Positions 31,947-42,133 of a DNA stretch of 64,000 nt are shown here, piece after piece. A model generated the notes under the pieces. It made no database searches. It was not told the DNA's origin and saw only the letters and a list, made by a program, of their open reading frames with translations. The translations under genes and the position numbers were made by a program. Positions within the stretch are counted from its first letter, which is position 1. Each line of letters starts with the position of its first letter. The DNA lies in the NCBI GenBank assembly GCA_003194525.1, contig NBIV01000044.1, positions 124,001 to 188,000 on the forward strand, in the 5' to 3' direction. Source of the stretch: Gracilariopsis chorda. Its lineage: Eukaryota; Rhodophyta; Florideophyceae; Gracilariales; Gracilariaceae.

Positions 31947-33790
31947 TGCTCAGCACGGTGGAAGGAGCAGCTGGGACGGGTAGGGGGGAGGACGGCGCAG
32001 CGAGAAAGGAGCGGAGGGCGCAGAGCGTATACACTGTCTACTAGTTAGACAGTGGATGGCGCGGTGCTTGGTGACAGCGGTCTGAGAGTGGGCGCTGATA
32101 ACGGTCGCGTTGGGAGGGCCAGCGTCATAGCACAGCAGCGACAGCTGTGCGCACAGAGGGTGGCGCTACACGTGGATACGTGAAATACGTGTATCATCTG
32201 CTGGACTGTGTTATATCGGATCTTATAATCGCACGGCGGATGAGGCATGTGAGAGCTCGGCGTGGTCATGTGATGTGTGTGGTACGACGGTATCGGTTGC
32301 AACTCGACAAGAGAGGGGTGGCACAAGGTTGCGGTACATGGGTTATAGCACACTGTTTCTGCGTTCTGAGAGTCTGCTGGATGAAGTGTATGTTGGTGAA
32401 CGGAGTTGAGCTGTTCTTGTCATGTTTCGCCGTAGGCGATACGATAGATACAGTGTAAAACGGTACAGATAATGCGCGGAGAGGAGCTGATTGTGCATTG
32501 GGAGATGCGCGATATGTCATCGTTGCGAGACGGTACAGGTACGACGGTACCGACGGTACCTTCGTACCGAGGGGTACATGAGGGGACGAGTCGAAACACA
32601 TGAGTGGGGCGGGGAGCGAGTGGGGTTTGGTGTGGCGACGACGGTGGGGGTGGGGGGTGGGGGGTGGGTGCCCCTGGCAAGTGGTGCAGATGTGAATAAG
32701 GATTTAAATAAAATTGGGGAACGAGAGTGGCAGGGAGGAGACACAAGGAGCAGTGGTGGAACAGTGGGAATGGAGCGTTCAGTTTTTTGAATGGGGGGAG
32801 CGAGAGCGAGAGCGAGCACGCGACGCATTTGAAGTGTTTGAGACGAAGAATGGATGAGCGGCGGAAGAGTGGGAGGGGGGGGGGGGTGGGAAGGCATTAC
32901 ACAGCGGTGGATGGTTTACTGTGGTGGATGGATACAGCTCGGCACGTATCGGGCACACAGCACACAGCGACAGCGGCGCAGCGAGCTCGACGGCGGTTGG
33001 GGAGGGAGGAGATTTGGTGCAGATTTGGGCGAAAGTTGGGGGCTCGACTGGCAGTTGGCGGCGGCGGTGGTGGTGGTGGTAAGTGTATGAAACGCTCGCG
33101 GGTTGTTCGTTGCAGCGGGGGGGTGACGAGCTTTACGTAATGCGCCACTTAGAGGAAGGGAGAGAGTGGCACGCGTGCGACGGCGAAGCGGGGTGGGAAG
33201 GGGGCGTGTGATTGGGAGCTGAAGAACGGCTACCTAGTCCATCTACTCGTGGGTTGCAAACACTTTGCGGACGCGCGAGCGTGCGTGGGAGAACGCGGGG
33301 AAGAGCGCCACCGGCGGGTGCAACAGCACGGCAGCGGCGCGAGAAAGCGCGCGCCGCGCAGCTCAAACGGCTTTAAAAGGGGCGCACGGCTATTTCGGGC
33401 GCCCGCCACGGCGGCCGCGTGGCGACGTGGTGACGTGGCGCCAGCACGCGTCCAACAGCAGCGTGCCGCGCGTGCTGTCATCCGCGCGCCGCTCGCGCTG
33501 TCGCGCAGCGAGCCGTTGCACGCCAAACAGAGCGCAAAAGCGCGGGAGCATGCGCGCCCATGCAGGTGGCGCCAGCTGCACACGTGGCCACGCGCGGCAC
33601 GTCCGATTGCCAGCGCTGCGCTTGCTGCGCGGCGCGTGGCGCGCGCGCGTGTTGTGTGGCGATGCGCGCGCCCCTTTCATCTCGGCTTCATGCGCTCGCT
33701 GCCGCGTGCGCCGCCGCCACCCTATGCGCATCACTCCATCATCCCCAACCTTGCGTGCCGTTCACATTCTCCCCCAACGGTCAGTGCACC
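31947..33790. other. GC-rich divergent intergenic region
   Basis: Upstream region shared by the hemerythrin-like (-) and cyclin (+) genes. ORFs here are composition artefacts (Arg/Ala or Pro rich). There are G runs around 32640-32668 and 32877-32887, a KpnI-type repeat GGTACCGACGGTACC near 32544-32558, and a GGT repeat near 33063-33080. Confidence 0.4.
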
Positions 33791-34221
33791 ACCTGCTCTC
33801 ACACGCCCCTCCCACCCCACCGCCAAACCCATCAAACTCCCCCAAACCATCACCCACCTCCCCTCCTTCCTAACCACATCCCCTCTCTACTTCTCATCAA
33901 TTCCCGTAACCGTCTACAATCCGCTACTAGTCCGTTCTAAATCCCTCACCCTCCCCAAAACATCTTCCCCCCACCCCCTTCAACCTCCCTTCCCATCCCC
34001 CTTTTCAACCTTCCCTCCCCTCAACCCCCCCCCCCCCTCGCTCTCCACTCTACTCCCATCATCTCCACTGTCGCATCCCACTCCCCTAACCCCCATCCTC
34101 TTCTCGCCACACTCGCGGCTCCGTCTTATCCCTTCGCGCAACCACCCCCCGCTTCCACTTCCCACCCCCCCCCCCCCCCTCATCCAACTCTTACTCCTTT
34201 ACCCCCCTTACTCCCCTTCCC
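33791..34221 (+). promoter_or_regulatory. G-poor, pyrimidine-rich leader with poly-C tracts before cyclin B
   Basis: About 430 nt immediately 5' of the cyclin ATG are strikingly poor in G on the sense strand and dominated by C, with C13 at 34025-34037 and C15 at 34165-34179. This looks like a structure-free leader or promoter skew and ends exactly at the coding start. Confidence 0.5.
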
Positions 34222-35484
34222 ATGAGCACCGTCCGCTTTCCCCCCCGCGGCGACAAGCGCGCCCTCGGCGACATAACTAACCTTCACCAGAATGACCCCA
34301 TTCCCCTCAAGCCGAATCAAAACGTCGCCAAGCCGCGTCGCGCCCCCATCGCGAAGAGCAACGCAAACGCCCTAGCCGCCCGTCGCGCCGCAAATGCCTC
34401 CGTCCTCTCCGACAACACCAACTCGCACTCCCCCATGTCCACGGGCGCCTCCGCGCCTCGCTTACGTCTGTCCGCCCGCAACTCACGCTCATCCAAGAAC
34501 GCCGCTCACGCCATAGCGCGCGCCGCCGCCGCCGCCGCCGCCGTCTCGTGCAAGCTCCACTTTCCGTCTGAACGCGCTCGTCATCTGCCTTCCTCCCGCC
34601 CGCTCCTCAAACCGCCCTTCCCCGTCATCGATCTTGACGCTGAACAACGCCATAACCACCTTGCCGCCGCGGAGTATGCCTGTCAGATCCACGCTAACAT
34701 GGTCAACGTCGAGACAAAGTTCATGCCGGACCCGGGCTACATGACGCGTCAAGCGGACATTACCGTGCGCATGCGCGCCATTCTCGTCGACTGGCTCGTC
34801 GATGTGCACCAAAAGTTCAACCTCAAGCCGGAGACGCTGCATCTTACCGTTAACATCATCGACCGTTTTCTCGAGGTCACCCAGGTGGTGCGGCGTAAGT
34901 TGCAGCTCGTCGGCGTCACTGCCATGTTCATTGCCAGCAAGTATGAGGAGATTTTCGCGCCGATGGTAGCTGACTTTGTATACATTTCGGACAAGGCGTA
35001 CACCAAGGACGAAATCCTCTCCATGGAGGCGTTCATTCTCAATGCTTTGAACTTTGACGTAACTGTTCCGTCCTCTCTCTCCTTGATGCGCCGATGTCTC
35101 AAGGCGGCCACTGCTACTTCTGGTACCGATCTGGCTGCACATCGCCACCTTACGCACTACCTCATGGAACTGGCGTTGCAGGATAGCGTTATGTTGGAGT
35201 TTCGACCGAGTGTTCGCGTAGCGTCGGCGTGCCGCCTTGCGGCACGCCTGTGTCGTATTTCTTTGCCGTGGGATCGTTCGATGAAGTTCCACAGCGGTGG
35301 ATGGACAGAACGTGACATTGCGGAGTGTGAGGGCGAGATGATCCGTCTCCTGCAACAAGAACGCGACGGTACAGGCAATAGTAATCTGACAGCAGTGAAG
35401 CGAAAGTTTTCGTCGGAACGATTCTCAGCGATCTCGGCTAATGTGCCGTCTACGGATAGCATCATGGATTGCTCGGAGCAATGA
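34222..35484 (+). CDS. CYCB: B-type cyclin
   Basis: 420 aa from ATG 34222. A destruction box near the N-terminus, RALGDITN (13-20), is the classical mitotic-cyclin degron read by APC/C. The first cyclin box spans about 150-278, with MRAILVDWLVDVHQKF (184-199), RFLEV and ASKYEEIFAPMVADF (238-252). The C-terminal cyclin fold follows (about 280-400), with SLSLMRRCLKAA and ACRLAARLC. The motifs and degron mark an A/B-type mitotic cyclin; the ALGDITN box favours B. It would activate a CDK for entry into mitosis. An Ala run at 101-107 comes from a GCC repeat. Codon use is strongly C-ending, like the neighbouring hemerythrin-like gene. The G-poor leader is its main oddity. Confidence 0.92.
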   Translation: MSTVRFPPRGDKRALGDITNLHQNDPIPLKPNQNVAKPRRAPIAKSNANALAARRAANASVLSDNTNSHSPMSTGASAPRLRLSARNSRSSKNAAHAIARAAAAAAAVSCKLHFPSERARHLPSSRPLLKPPFPVIDLDAEQRHNHLAAAEYACQIHANMVNVETKFMPDPGYMTRQADITVRMRAILVDWLVDVHQKFNLKPETLHLTVNIIDRFLEVTQVVRRKLQLVGVTAMFIASKYEEIFAPMVADFVYISDKAYTKDEILSMEAFILNALNFDVTVPSSLSLMRRCLKAATATSGTDLAAHRHLTHYLMELALQDSVMLEFRPSVRVASACRLAARLCRISLPWDRSMKFHSGGWTERDIAECEGEMIRLLQQERDGTGNSNLTAVKRKFSSERFSAISANVPSTDSIMDCSEQ

Positions 35485-36844
35485 CGTGGGTAGCATAGCG
35501 GATGAGATGAACGGTGGTTTTAGAGCGCGGTTCGTTTGTTTTGGTGTTTTGGGTTTTGTCCTTATCGTTGTTGGTGCGAGGTTGAAAGCGCTTTTACTTC
35601 GGGAAAAGAGGAGTGTGATGGGTTGTGGGGTGTGGGACGTGTGTCGTCGTTTTTCTTTTTCTTTTACAACTACTTTTTTTTTGTGTTTCAGCTCGTTGAA
35701 GAACAATCACTGACTTTTTTTTTATACAAATACACAACATATACATAGATACTTCTGGTTGCTACTCAAGATTTCAATGAGTGATTGACTATTGACACCC
35801 ACACGACGCTGAAGCTGTGCACGGACACAAACAACGTACACACACACTCGAGAGAGAGCGAGACATGCGAGGTGTTTTCTTTTTTTTTGTATTTGGCGGT
35901 GGGGAAGGACATGGGTGACTGCAAGCTGGCTGCAACGCGAGTGACTGTGCGTATGCTCTTTTATCAGAAAGCGCGAAGGGAGGAGCGTGGTGCAAGCCGC
36001 ACAATGCTGGGGACCAAGTTATGCCAGCAGCTAATGTCGGTTGGGTGTGTGAGTTGTACCGCGCACGACGGGTGGGGGCGTTTGGTGGATGTACGAATAA
36101 TGCGGCTGTTAGTTTAGTTTTTCCTTTTCAAAAAAGTGTTTTGGCGAAGCAGTTGATGCTCGTTGGTGCTGGTCGCCACTACTAGCAGATGTGAAGTGTT
36201 TGGCGGGCTGTTGCTGGGGCGGCGGAAGCGACATGTACGCAATAGATAGATCAATATCGACGGGCGTGGCGGGGGCGGACGGGCGCGAAGAAGACGGGAG
36301 TCGGGAGTCTATTCGATAAAGGGACGTACGAAAGTGTGGAGGAAGTGGGACAGCGCGATTCGGGATGCGGATGCGTGCGGGGACGAAGGGTCGCAGGGTA
36401 GGAAAAGCGGATTGTGCTGAAGATACGGTGACGAAGAGATCGCGGGCGCGTGACGCGGCGCGAAGGCAGCACTCATCGGATTACGGGTGGCGTTTTGTTG
36501 AGCTTTACGTCATGCGCATCGCGTGCGAAGGTGCGCCGCCGTGCCGCTGTACCGAAGGTACAGTACAGCCGCCATCCGCAGTTACAGCAAAACGTTCATG
36601 CACAAGACGCGCCGGCGCTGTAACAAGACGCTTCGATGTGAGCGGCTGGGCTACGAAAGTGTGCGGCCGGACACTGATGCGAGCGTGTCCAGCGATATTT
36701 TTCGTTCGTTCCACATGACGCACACACGAGGCGCATCGCTTGTCGCTTGTGTAAACGGCCGCAGCGGCATAAGAACTCTTTTGATTCAAAAGTGCTCCTG
36801 CCCCGAAGCAAACGTCTGTTTAACATATCGAGCGGTAGCTAATC
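35485..36844. other. Intergenic region between cyclin B and the Hint gene
   Basis: About 1.4 kb with no supported gene. T-rich runs near 35640-35735 probably belong to the cyclin 3' region. Confidence 0.4.
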
Positions 36845-37852
36845 ATGCGCCTCTTTGTCGCCTCGCTGCTGTTGCTGCATGCGCTCGCGGTATCCGCGCT
36901 CAGTCGCAATGATCTAGGCGGCCCGTATTTGCTGCGAGTCAACGGGTCAACATGCCCCCGGTTTGTGGACTTCAAGCCCGGCGACCCTTCACGCGATGTG
37001 GCGCTTATGGCCGTGGATGGCCGCGCCTGTAGCGCCGGCGAGTTCCGCTTTGCGGACAGGGCGCGAGTCGATACCATTGCTGCATTCTTGCGACCGGAGC
37101 CTAGTGTACGCGACTGGATCCTGCTGGTGCCGCGCGCCGTGCTCGTATGCGACCGCTTTTCGTTTGATAGACGCGCTACTTTCACTTTCGCTGCACCGCT
37201 CATGGATCTCTCCGTCGATCTGGACAGCGCTTTGGGGCGCGTTAACTCTTCCTTGGCCGTTGCGCTGGGGGACGATACCTACACCTTTGAGGCTAACGTG
37301 TCGCACTTGCTTATCAATGATCAGTGCCTGTACACACGCATGACACAAGAAGAGTTTGACCGCCAGAAGGGAGAAAAGTGCTTCCCGGCCTCGGCCACCG
37401 TCACCACGCAACATGGTGCCCCGCGTCGTATACAACACCTCGCCACAGCGCAACTCGTCGCAGATGGTCGCGCATTCACACACACAATCGGATGGACCCA
37501 CAGAGACCCGCACTTTGAGGGATGGTTTCTTCGTATATCGCTGCGAAACGTCTCTGCTACCATGTCGCACGGCCACTATGTGTACTCCAAACGCGGACTC
37601 ATAACCGCAGACGAGCTGGCTGTTGGCACCATGTTGCGCACCGCCTATGGATGGCAACCTGTTACTGCCGTTGAGCGTGTTTGGCGCCGCGGTTTGTATA
37701 ACGTCCAGACCGCTTCAGGCCGCTTGCTCGTGGATCACATCTTGTGTTCTACGTATACTAAAGCCGTGCCTCCAGTCCTGGCGCACGCGCTCTTGGCCCC
37801 CGTCAGAATGTGCGCCCCATTTGGCCTTCACCTCTTGTCCGCCTTCTTCTGA
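36845..37852 (+). CDS. Secreted Hog/Hint-domain protein (hedgehog-type autoprocessing module)
   Basis: 335 aa. Signal peptide at 1-18 (MRLFVASLLLLHALAVSA). Residues 20-178 form a novel-looking N-terminal secreted domain with paired cysteines (37, 62, 102, 161). A Hint domain of the Hog type follows: nucleophile Cys179 in EKCFPASATVTTQHGAPRRI, the block-B histidine in SATMSHGHYVYSKRG (Ser241-x-x-His244, where Thr is usual), and GLYNVQTASGRLLV ... CSTYT ... AHALLAPVR at the C-terminus. This order is that of Hedgehog C-terminal autoprocessing domains and their algal and protist relatives: cleavage before Cys179 and, in Hedgehog, sterol transfer. There is no intein-type Asn at the end, which fits Hog rather than intein. 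Predicted: secreted, self-cleaving. The substrate nucleophile (sterol or water) cannot be read from sequence. Confidence 0.88.
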   Translation: MRLFVASLLLLHALAVSALSRNDLGGPYLLRVNGSTCPRFVDFKPGDPSRDVALMAVDGRACSAGEFRFADRARVDTIAAFLRPEPSVRDWILLVPRAVLVCDRFSFDRRATFTFAAPLMDLSVDLDSALGRVNSSLAVALGDDTYTFEANVSHLLINDQCLYTRMTQEEFDRQKGEKCFPASATVTTQHGAPRRIQHLATAQLVADGRAFTHTIGWTHRDPHFEGWFLRISLRNVSATMSHGHYVYSKRGLITADELAVGTMLRTAYGWQPVTAVERVWRRGLYNVQTASGRLLVDHILCSTYTKAVPPVLAHALLAPVRMCAPFGLHLLSAFF

Positions 37853-38565
37853 ATCGAATCCACCGACACTGCTCACAATTACTTCGCTCTTTGCGTCATC
37901 TTGATCGTCCGCCGCTCCTTTCGTGTCTCGGATGTACTAAGGATGACCCTTTATCCTAGGTACCAGCTACCAACTGTGCATGCGATGCAAACGATACAAA
38001 AACCACAACTGTCGCGCTGTTCACACAGATGTTAGCATTGCCCCGCCATCTGTCTCAAGTTTGGCTCACTACGCCTTATAGATACTAAGGGTAGCTTAGC
38101 ATTCCATGCCTCCTCATCAAAAACAGCCGAGACGCATACACCGCCACTCGTTTCACATGTATGTATGGCATATCGCCAACACCACCTTGACCATAACCCG
38201 CTTGCAAGCTTCCTCCTTTTGTCCGACTATCAAGGGCACAAAATGATCCCCAAGCACATAACAACACCATATCTACCAAAGGTAGATTGCTAACCCGTAT
38301 CATACCTGTTTCTGCCCTTTCGTAACATGGCCGCTTTTACCGTCCAAAGTGGAAAGCTCATACCGAACAGCCGCATACTTTCGCACCGTCCGGAACCTTT
38401 CATCATGCTCAAAAGTGCCCACCGCTGCAGAATAATACTGTACCTCCGTGCAATCATTGCTTTTCCCCGCAGAAGGCCCGTCTCGTTAAGCCGACTCCTT
38501 TTTCGTAAGTTGTGAATAACACGTGCCTTCAAAGAAAACGCTTTGCTTTACTGCTTGTACACAAA
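37853..38565. other. Convergent intergenic region
   Basis: Between the Hint gene (+) and the DUF1995 gene (-). No gene seen. Confidence 0.45.
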
Positions 38566-39426
38566 TCACCGTCCTGCCAAGTCCTCCATACGTTTCCGGC
38601 CCAGTTGCTGCTCCACCCATCGAAACTCCGGTCGCTCCTCGCCTTCCCAGATCAGCGTAGTCCCATCTTTATCAGCATAGAACAGTTTCCAACCTTCGGG
38701 AAATCTCCGAAGCAATGTACCTCCGTTCGAGAACGACTTGATGTAATAGATTTCCTCAAAACGCTTCAGCACCTTGTCCCTCGCTTTATGTAACCCCGGG
38801 TAAAACAACCGCGGATAGTACCCTCCGCGAACCTTGTCAAAGTCAGCATTCACCGTTACCAACGTACACTTGGAGTCCTCACTCACAAGGTTCTGAATAT
38901 TAATCCACTCTGAAATGTTAAACCCGGGGTTGACGATCACCGCTACACCGGCTCGCTGTACAAACTCTGGCTGTTGTTTAGGAATCACTCCAATCCCGAA
39001 CGGGACATCACCGTACACATCTCTCGCTAAACGCGCTTCCCCGACGTCAGGGAACAGCACGCGCAGGTCTTTGGCGTCGTATTTCGGCACTAGTGAACGC
39101 ATCAGGTCGCGCGTGAAGGCGCGATTTGCGTCGAGAAGTTCGTTTAATGCGGCTGTGGCCATGTTGGAGATCGGCGGAAACTGAAGTTCTATTAATGGTT
39201 TGCCGGAGGACAACGCCTTTAACATGCTGTCTGCCGCTTCGGCGTGTAGTTCTTTAAATGTTTGTGGTAAGCCGCGCGCTGCTGTACACATGGGAGTGGC
39301 GCGACGGCGCCGAGGAGGAGAGCATGGAGATCTAGCGGTGTGTCCACGAACCCTGAAACTGGTATACAATGTACTTGATGCGAAAGCGGGCCGCAAAGAG
39401 TCGATTATTGTGTCGGCCAGAGCCAT
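38566..39426 (-). CDS. DUF1995-family plastid protein (LPA3-like)
   Basis: 286 aa from ATG 39426; the frame is open further upstream but without an ATG. The first 45 or so residues (SLRPAFASSTLYTSFRVRG ... SPPRRRR) look like a plastid transit peptide. The mature part has ELQFPPISNMATAALNELLD, RVLFPDVGEARLARD, VIVNPGFNISEWINIQNL and the C-terminal GWKLFYADKDGTTLIWEG. This is the DUF1995 pattern of plant and algal chloroplast proteins, whose best-known member is LPA3, a photosystem II assembly factor. Most DUF1995 proteins have no assigned biochemistry, so only the family and likely plastid location are claimed. Confidence 0.75.
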   Translation of the reverse strand: MALADTIIDSLRPAFASSTLYTSFRVRGHTARSPCSPPRRRRATPMCTAARGLPQTFKELHAEAADSMLKALSSGKPLIELQFPPISNMATAALNELLDANRAFTRDLMRSLVPKYDAKDLRVLFPDVGEARLARDVYGDVPFGIGVIPKQQPEFVQRAGVAVIVNPGFNISEWINIQNLVSEDSKCTLVTVNADFDKVRGGYYPRLFYPGLHKARDKVLKRFEEIYYIKSFSNGGTLLRRFPEGWKLFYADKDGTTLIWEGEERPEFRWVEQQLGRKRMEDLAGR

Positions 39427-42133
39427 TTCGCCAAACTTCGTAACCAATGCCTTTCGTTTATGAAAGCCCAAGTCAGCACGTCGGTTGTTTGGACACGATG
39501 TAAAATCGATACACGAGGCTTGCTGTAGAAAGTGATTGTCTCTTGAGTTGTGTGTGTGAGTGTGGAATCCGTTTTGTCCGACTTTAGGTTTTCGAGGCAC
39601 GAGCCATCTGAGGCCTTGATAAATGTTCAGCTCTTCGGGTAGGATTTACAACATTGGCGATGTCACACCGACGTTCTGTAAAAAGGAACTGGAACGAGGA
39701 CTGAATCGATTCAAACATATCTGCTGACGGTAGATAGATGCCTCCCGTGCGTGGGGAGCCGGACATGTCATGGAACAAAACCCTTTTGCAAAACTGGACT
39801 TCGGAGGTATCAATACGGGCCAATCGGTTGGGCCTACGTCCACTTGTCATGGATTGATTGCTCAAATGACTTGTGCCCAGACGCTGCCGATCCCCGAAGC
39901 CGACAACAAATCTCTGAGACGGCATTTTAGCCGCAGCTTTTTCACCTCTCGACCGCTGCCGCTGCTGCCTTTGACAGTCAAAATCTCACTGAGGATAGCA
40001 ATCCTAACTTAGGACTGAGGATAGCAATCCTAAGTTAGGATTGCTATCCTCAGTGAGATGGATTCCTAACCTAATTTGCATCTGACTTCATACTATGCAG
40101 TGCATAGGCGTTAAAGGGTCAACGGCATGGGCCATCATGAGGATACATTACGTCTACTGTTCTAGTCTCCAGACCAGATTCGCTGCCTGATAGTTGTCTA
40201 GCTAGCGCGTCATGTGTCACGCAAATTCATTTCAATCGGAGACACGTTCTGTCGGTTTTCCAGGAAGAACGCTAGAAAATGTTGAACGGCGTATTCGAAT
40301 TTGAACCCGTCTGTCTTCTTTTGCTATGACGTATTTTCACAAGGATCCCAACGGGCTTTGACCAGAAGGTTACAGAGAGAGCGATGTGTCGCGACACTTC
40401 ATTACCTTGCGTTTTGTTTTGTCGGAACTGTGGCTTCCCTCTAGTCACGTTCCAGTACAACGGTAGATACGAGTCACTCAAGTTATGCACGCGAATGTAA
40501 CTACGATAGTTATCGCTCTACCGATACTTGCCATGCACGCCTGAAGTAGACGCAGTCATAATAGTACAAGGATACGTTAACGATGCAGAGGTTTGACTCG
40601 GAAGGTCGTTAAACTCGTCCAGGCGATCGGTCAGCTTGCCGGTCGCGGACCTGGGTGGAAAGTCGTGAAAAGGCCCCTGTCTAACTACACGTACGCAGTC
40701 GATCACGAGTCTGTTGTCAGAAGAAGATCCAACCGCCGCTTCCCTGACAGTTTTCCTTCGAAGGAAGAGCTCCAAAGGAGCCTCTGGGCGGGGGTTTTCC
40801 AGGGTTTTCTCGGAGGACTATGCTTGGGCCGAATGATGATACAAGCTACACGCCGGTTCTTTTGTCTGATCTCGCCGATGATATGAGGATTGGGCGAAAG
40901 GACGTCGTCAATGGTTTCTATGGCGGCCAACGTAGTACATACGAAGCGCCTTGTCGTGCTGTGCCCCTTACCCGACGATATCTAGAGGATGAATGAAGAG
41001 GTGCAGAGAACAAGGCGATAGTCGTCGGAAACGAAACGCTTCAACGGTTGAAGACACCTACGGGACCTAATACTTTCTTCGTATCATATGTAGCCCAGTG
41101 AGTGTAGCACGGCTACTGGTTTGTAGTTCGTGGCTACGGTATAGGAGTAAGTATTACAGGTTGTCAGGGTTCTTAGCAAACCCCCACGCTACGAGGAATT
41201 AATGTATGCGTGTTCGTAAAAGAGGGAGAGATGCAGAGGTTAAAGGGTTAAGGGTTACAGGTTCAATCTGATGCATGTACGGAAACAAACAGGTGCGTTA
41301 TTAGCCTGAGGCGTTTTACGGAGCATTCGATGATGGGGATCCTCTTACCAAGGGTATGTCTACACCAAAGATCCATCACCAATCACAAAAAACCAGACAG
41401 CTGCTGTGACGAAGCATAAGACAGTTATACAATTCCGCGTCTCGAATGCATTTGATGGACAAACAAGGCAAAACTATCCGTCGAGCAAGTGGAGAAGAGG
41501 AGGCTCAGCGGTCTTCGGTATCGCGGATAGGAAGATGGGAAAAGGACTGCAATCATAGCTGACGTAGATCATCTGAAGTTGCAATGCTAAGCAAAACAGA
41601 GATAAGGGCTGCGAGGAAAACGCCAATGTCCGCCACGCATGCGCAAGATGCTTTAATCGATCCGTCGTGGTGTGCCGTCCTCTTGCCTGATGCGAATCAG
41701 AAGGAAGCAAAGTGGATCCACACAGAGGTCTGCTTCGGAAACTTCGCCTTCGACACTGAGATCAGCTCACATAGCTTGTACATCGAAGTCGAAATGAGGC
41801 TTGGTCGGCTCTAATCGTCCAACGAGCCAGCAAAGTTACGTCAATACATGCAGACCTCCTTTAAGTCTCTCGAAGACTTTAACTAACTTTTGAAATTTTG
41901 AGAGTCTCTCGGCGGAACAAACGCTTCCACCACAGATGCCGGCACCGCTGGGATGTATAGGAATATGTCTATATAGTACAACCGCCAATGAAAGTTCAAC
42001 TACTACTCCCACTTATCCCTTAGATATTGTGCCCGAATAGTCGCGGCCACATCAAGCATCCATTTCAACACAAAACAAAAAGAACTGTTTAACGAAAACA
42101 TAGGACACGCAGCGTTCAAGGGGGACGAGCAGG
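39427..42133. other. Intergenic region with palindromes
   Basis: About 2.7 kb without a supported gene. It holds the nested palindrome at 39983-40059. A small ORF at 41584-41814 contains LPDANQKEAKW, slightly like a segment next to the 13-kb LINE fragment (LLPKKEAKW). TAAAGGGTTA-type motifs occur near 41,237. Confidence 0.35.
39983..40059. repeat. Perfect 30-bp inverted repeat with nested palindrome
   Basis: Arms 39983-40012 and 40030-40059 are perfect reverse complements (30/30). The 17-nt spacer is itself a direct repeat of part of the left arm, so 40015-40053 forms an alternative perfect 19-bp palindrome with a 1-nt centre. The whole can switch between a long hairpin and a shorter, tighter one. 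Confidence 0.95.

Noticed and set aside
33249-34280. 343-aa + strand ORF overlapping the cyclin start
   Set aside because: Arg/Ala then Pro/Ser low complexity from GC skew; cyclin B in another frame is clearly the gene.
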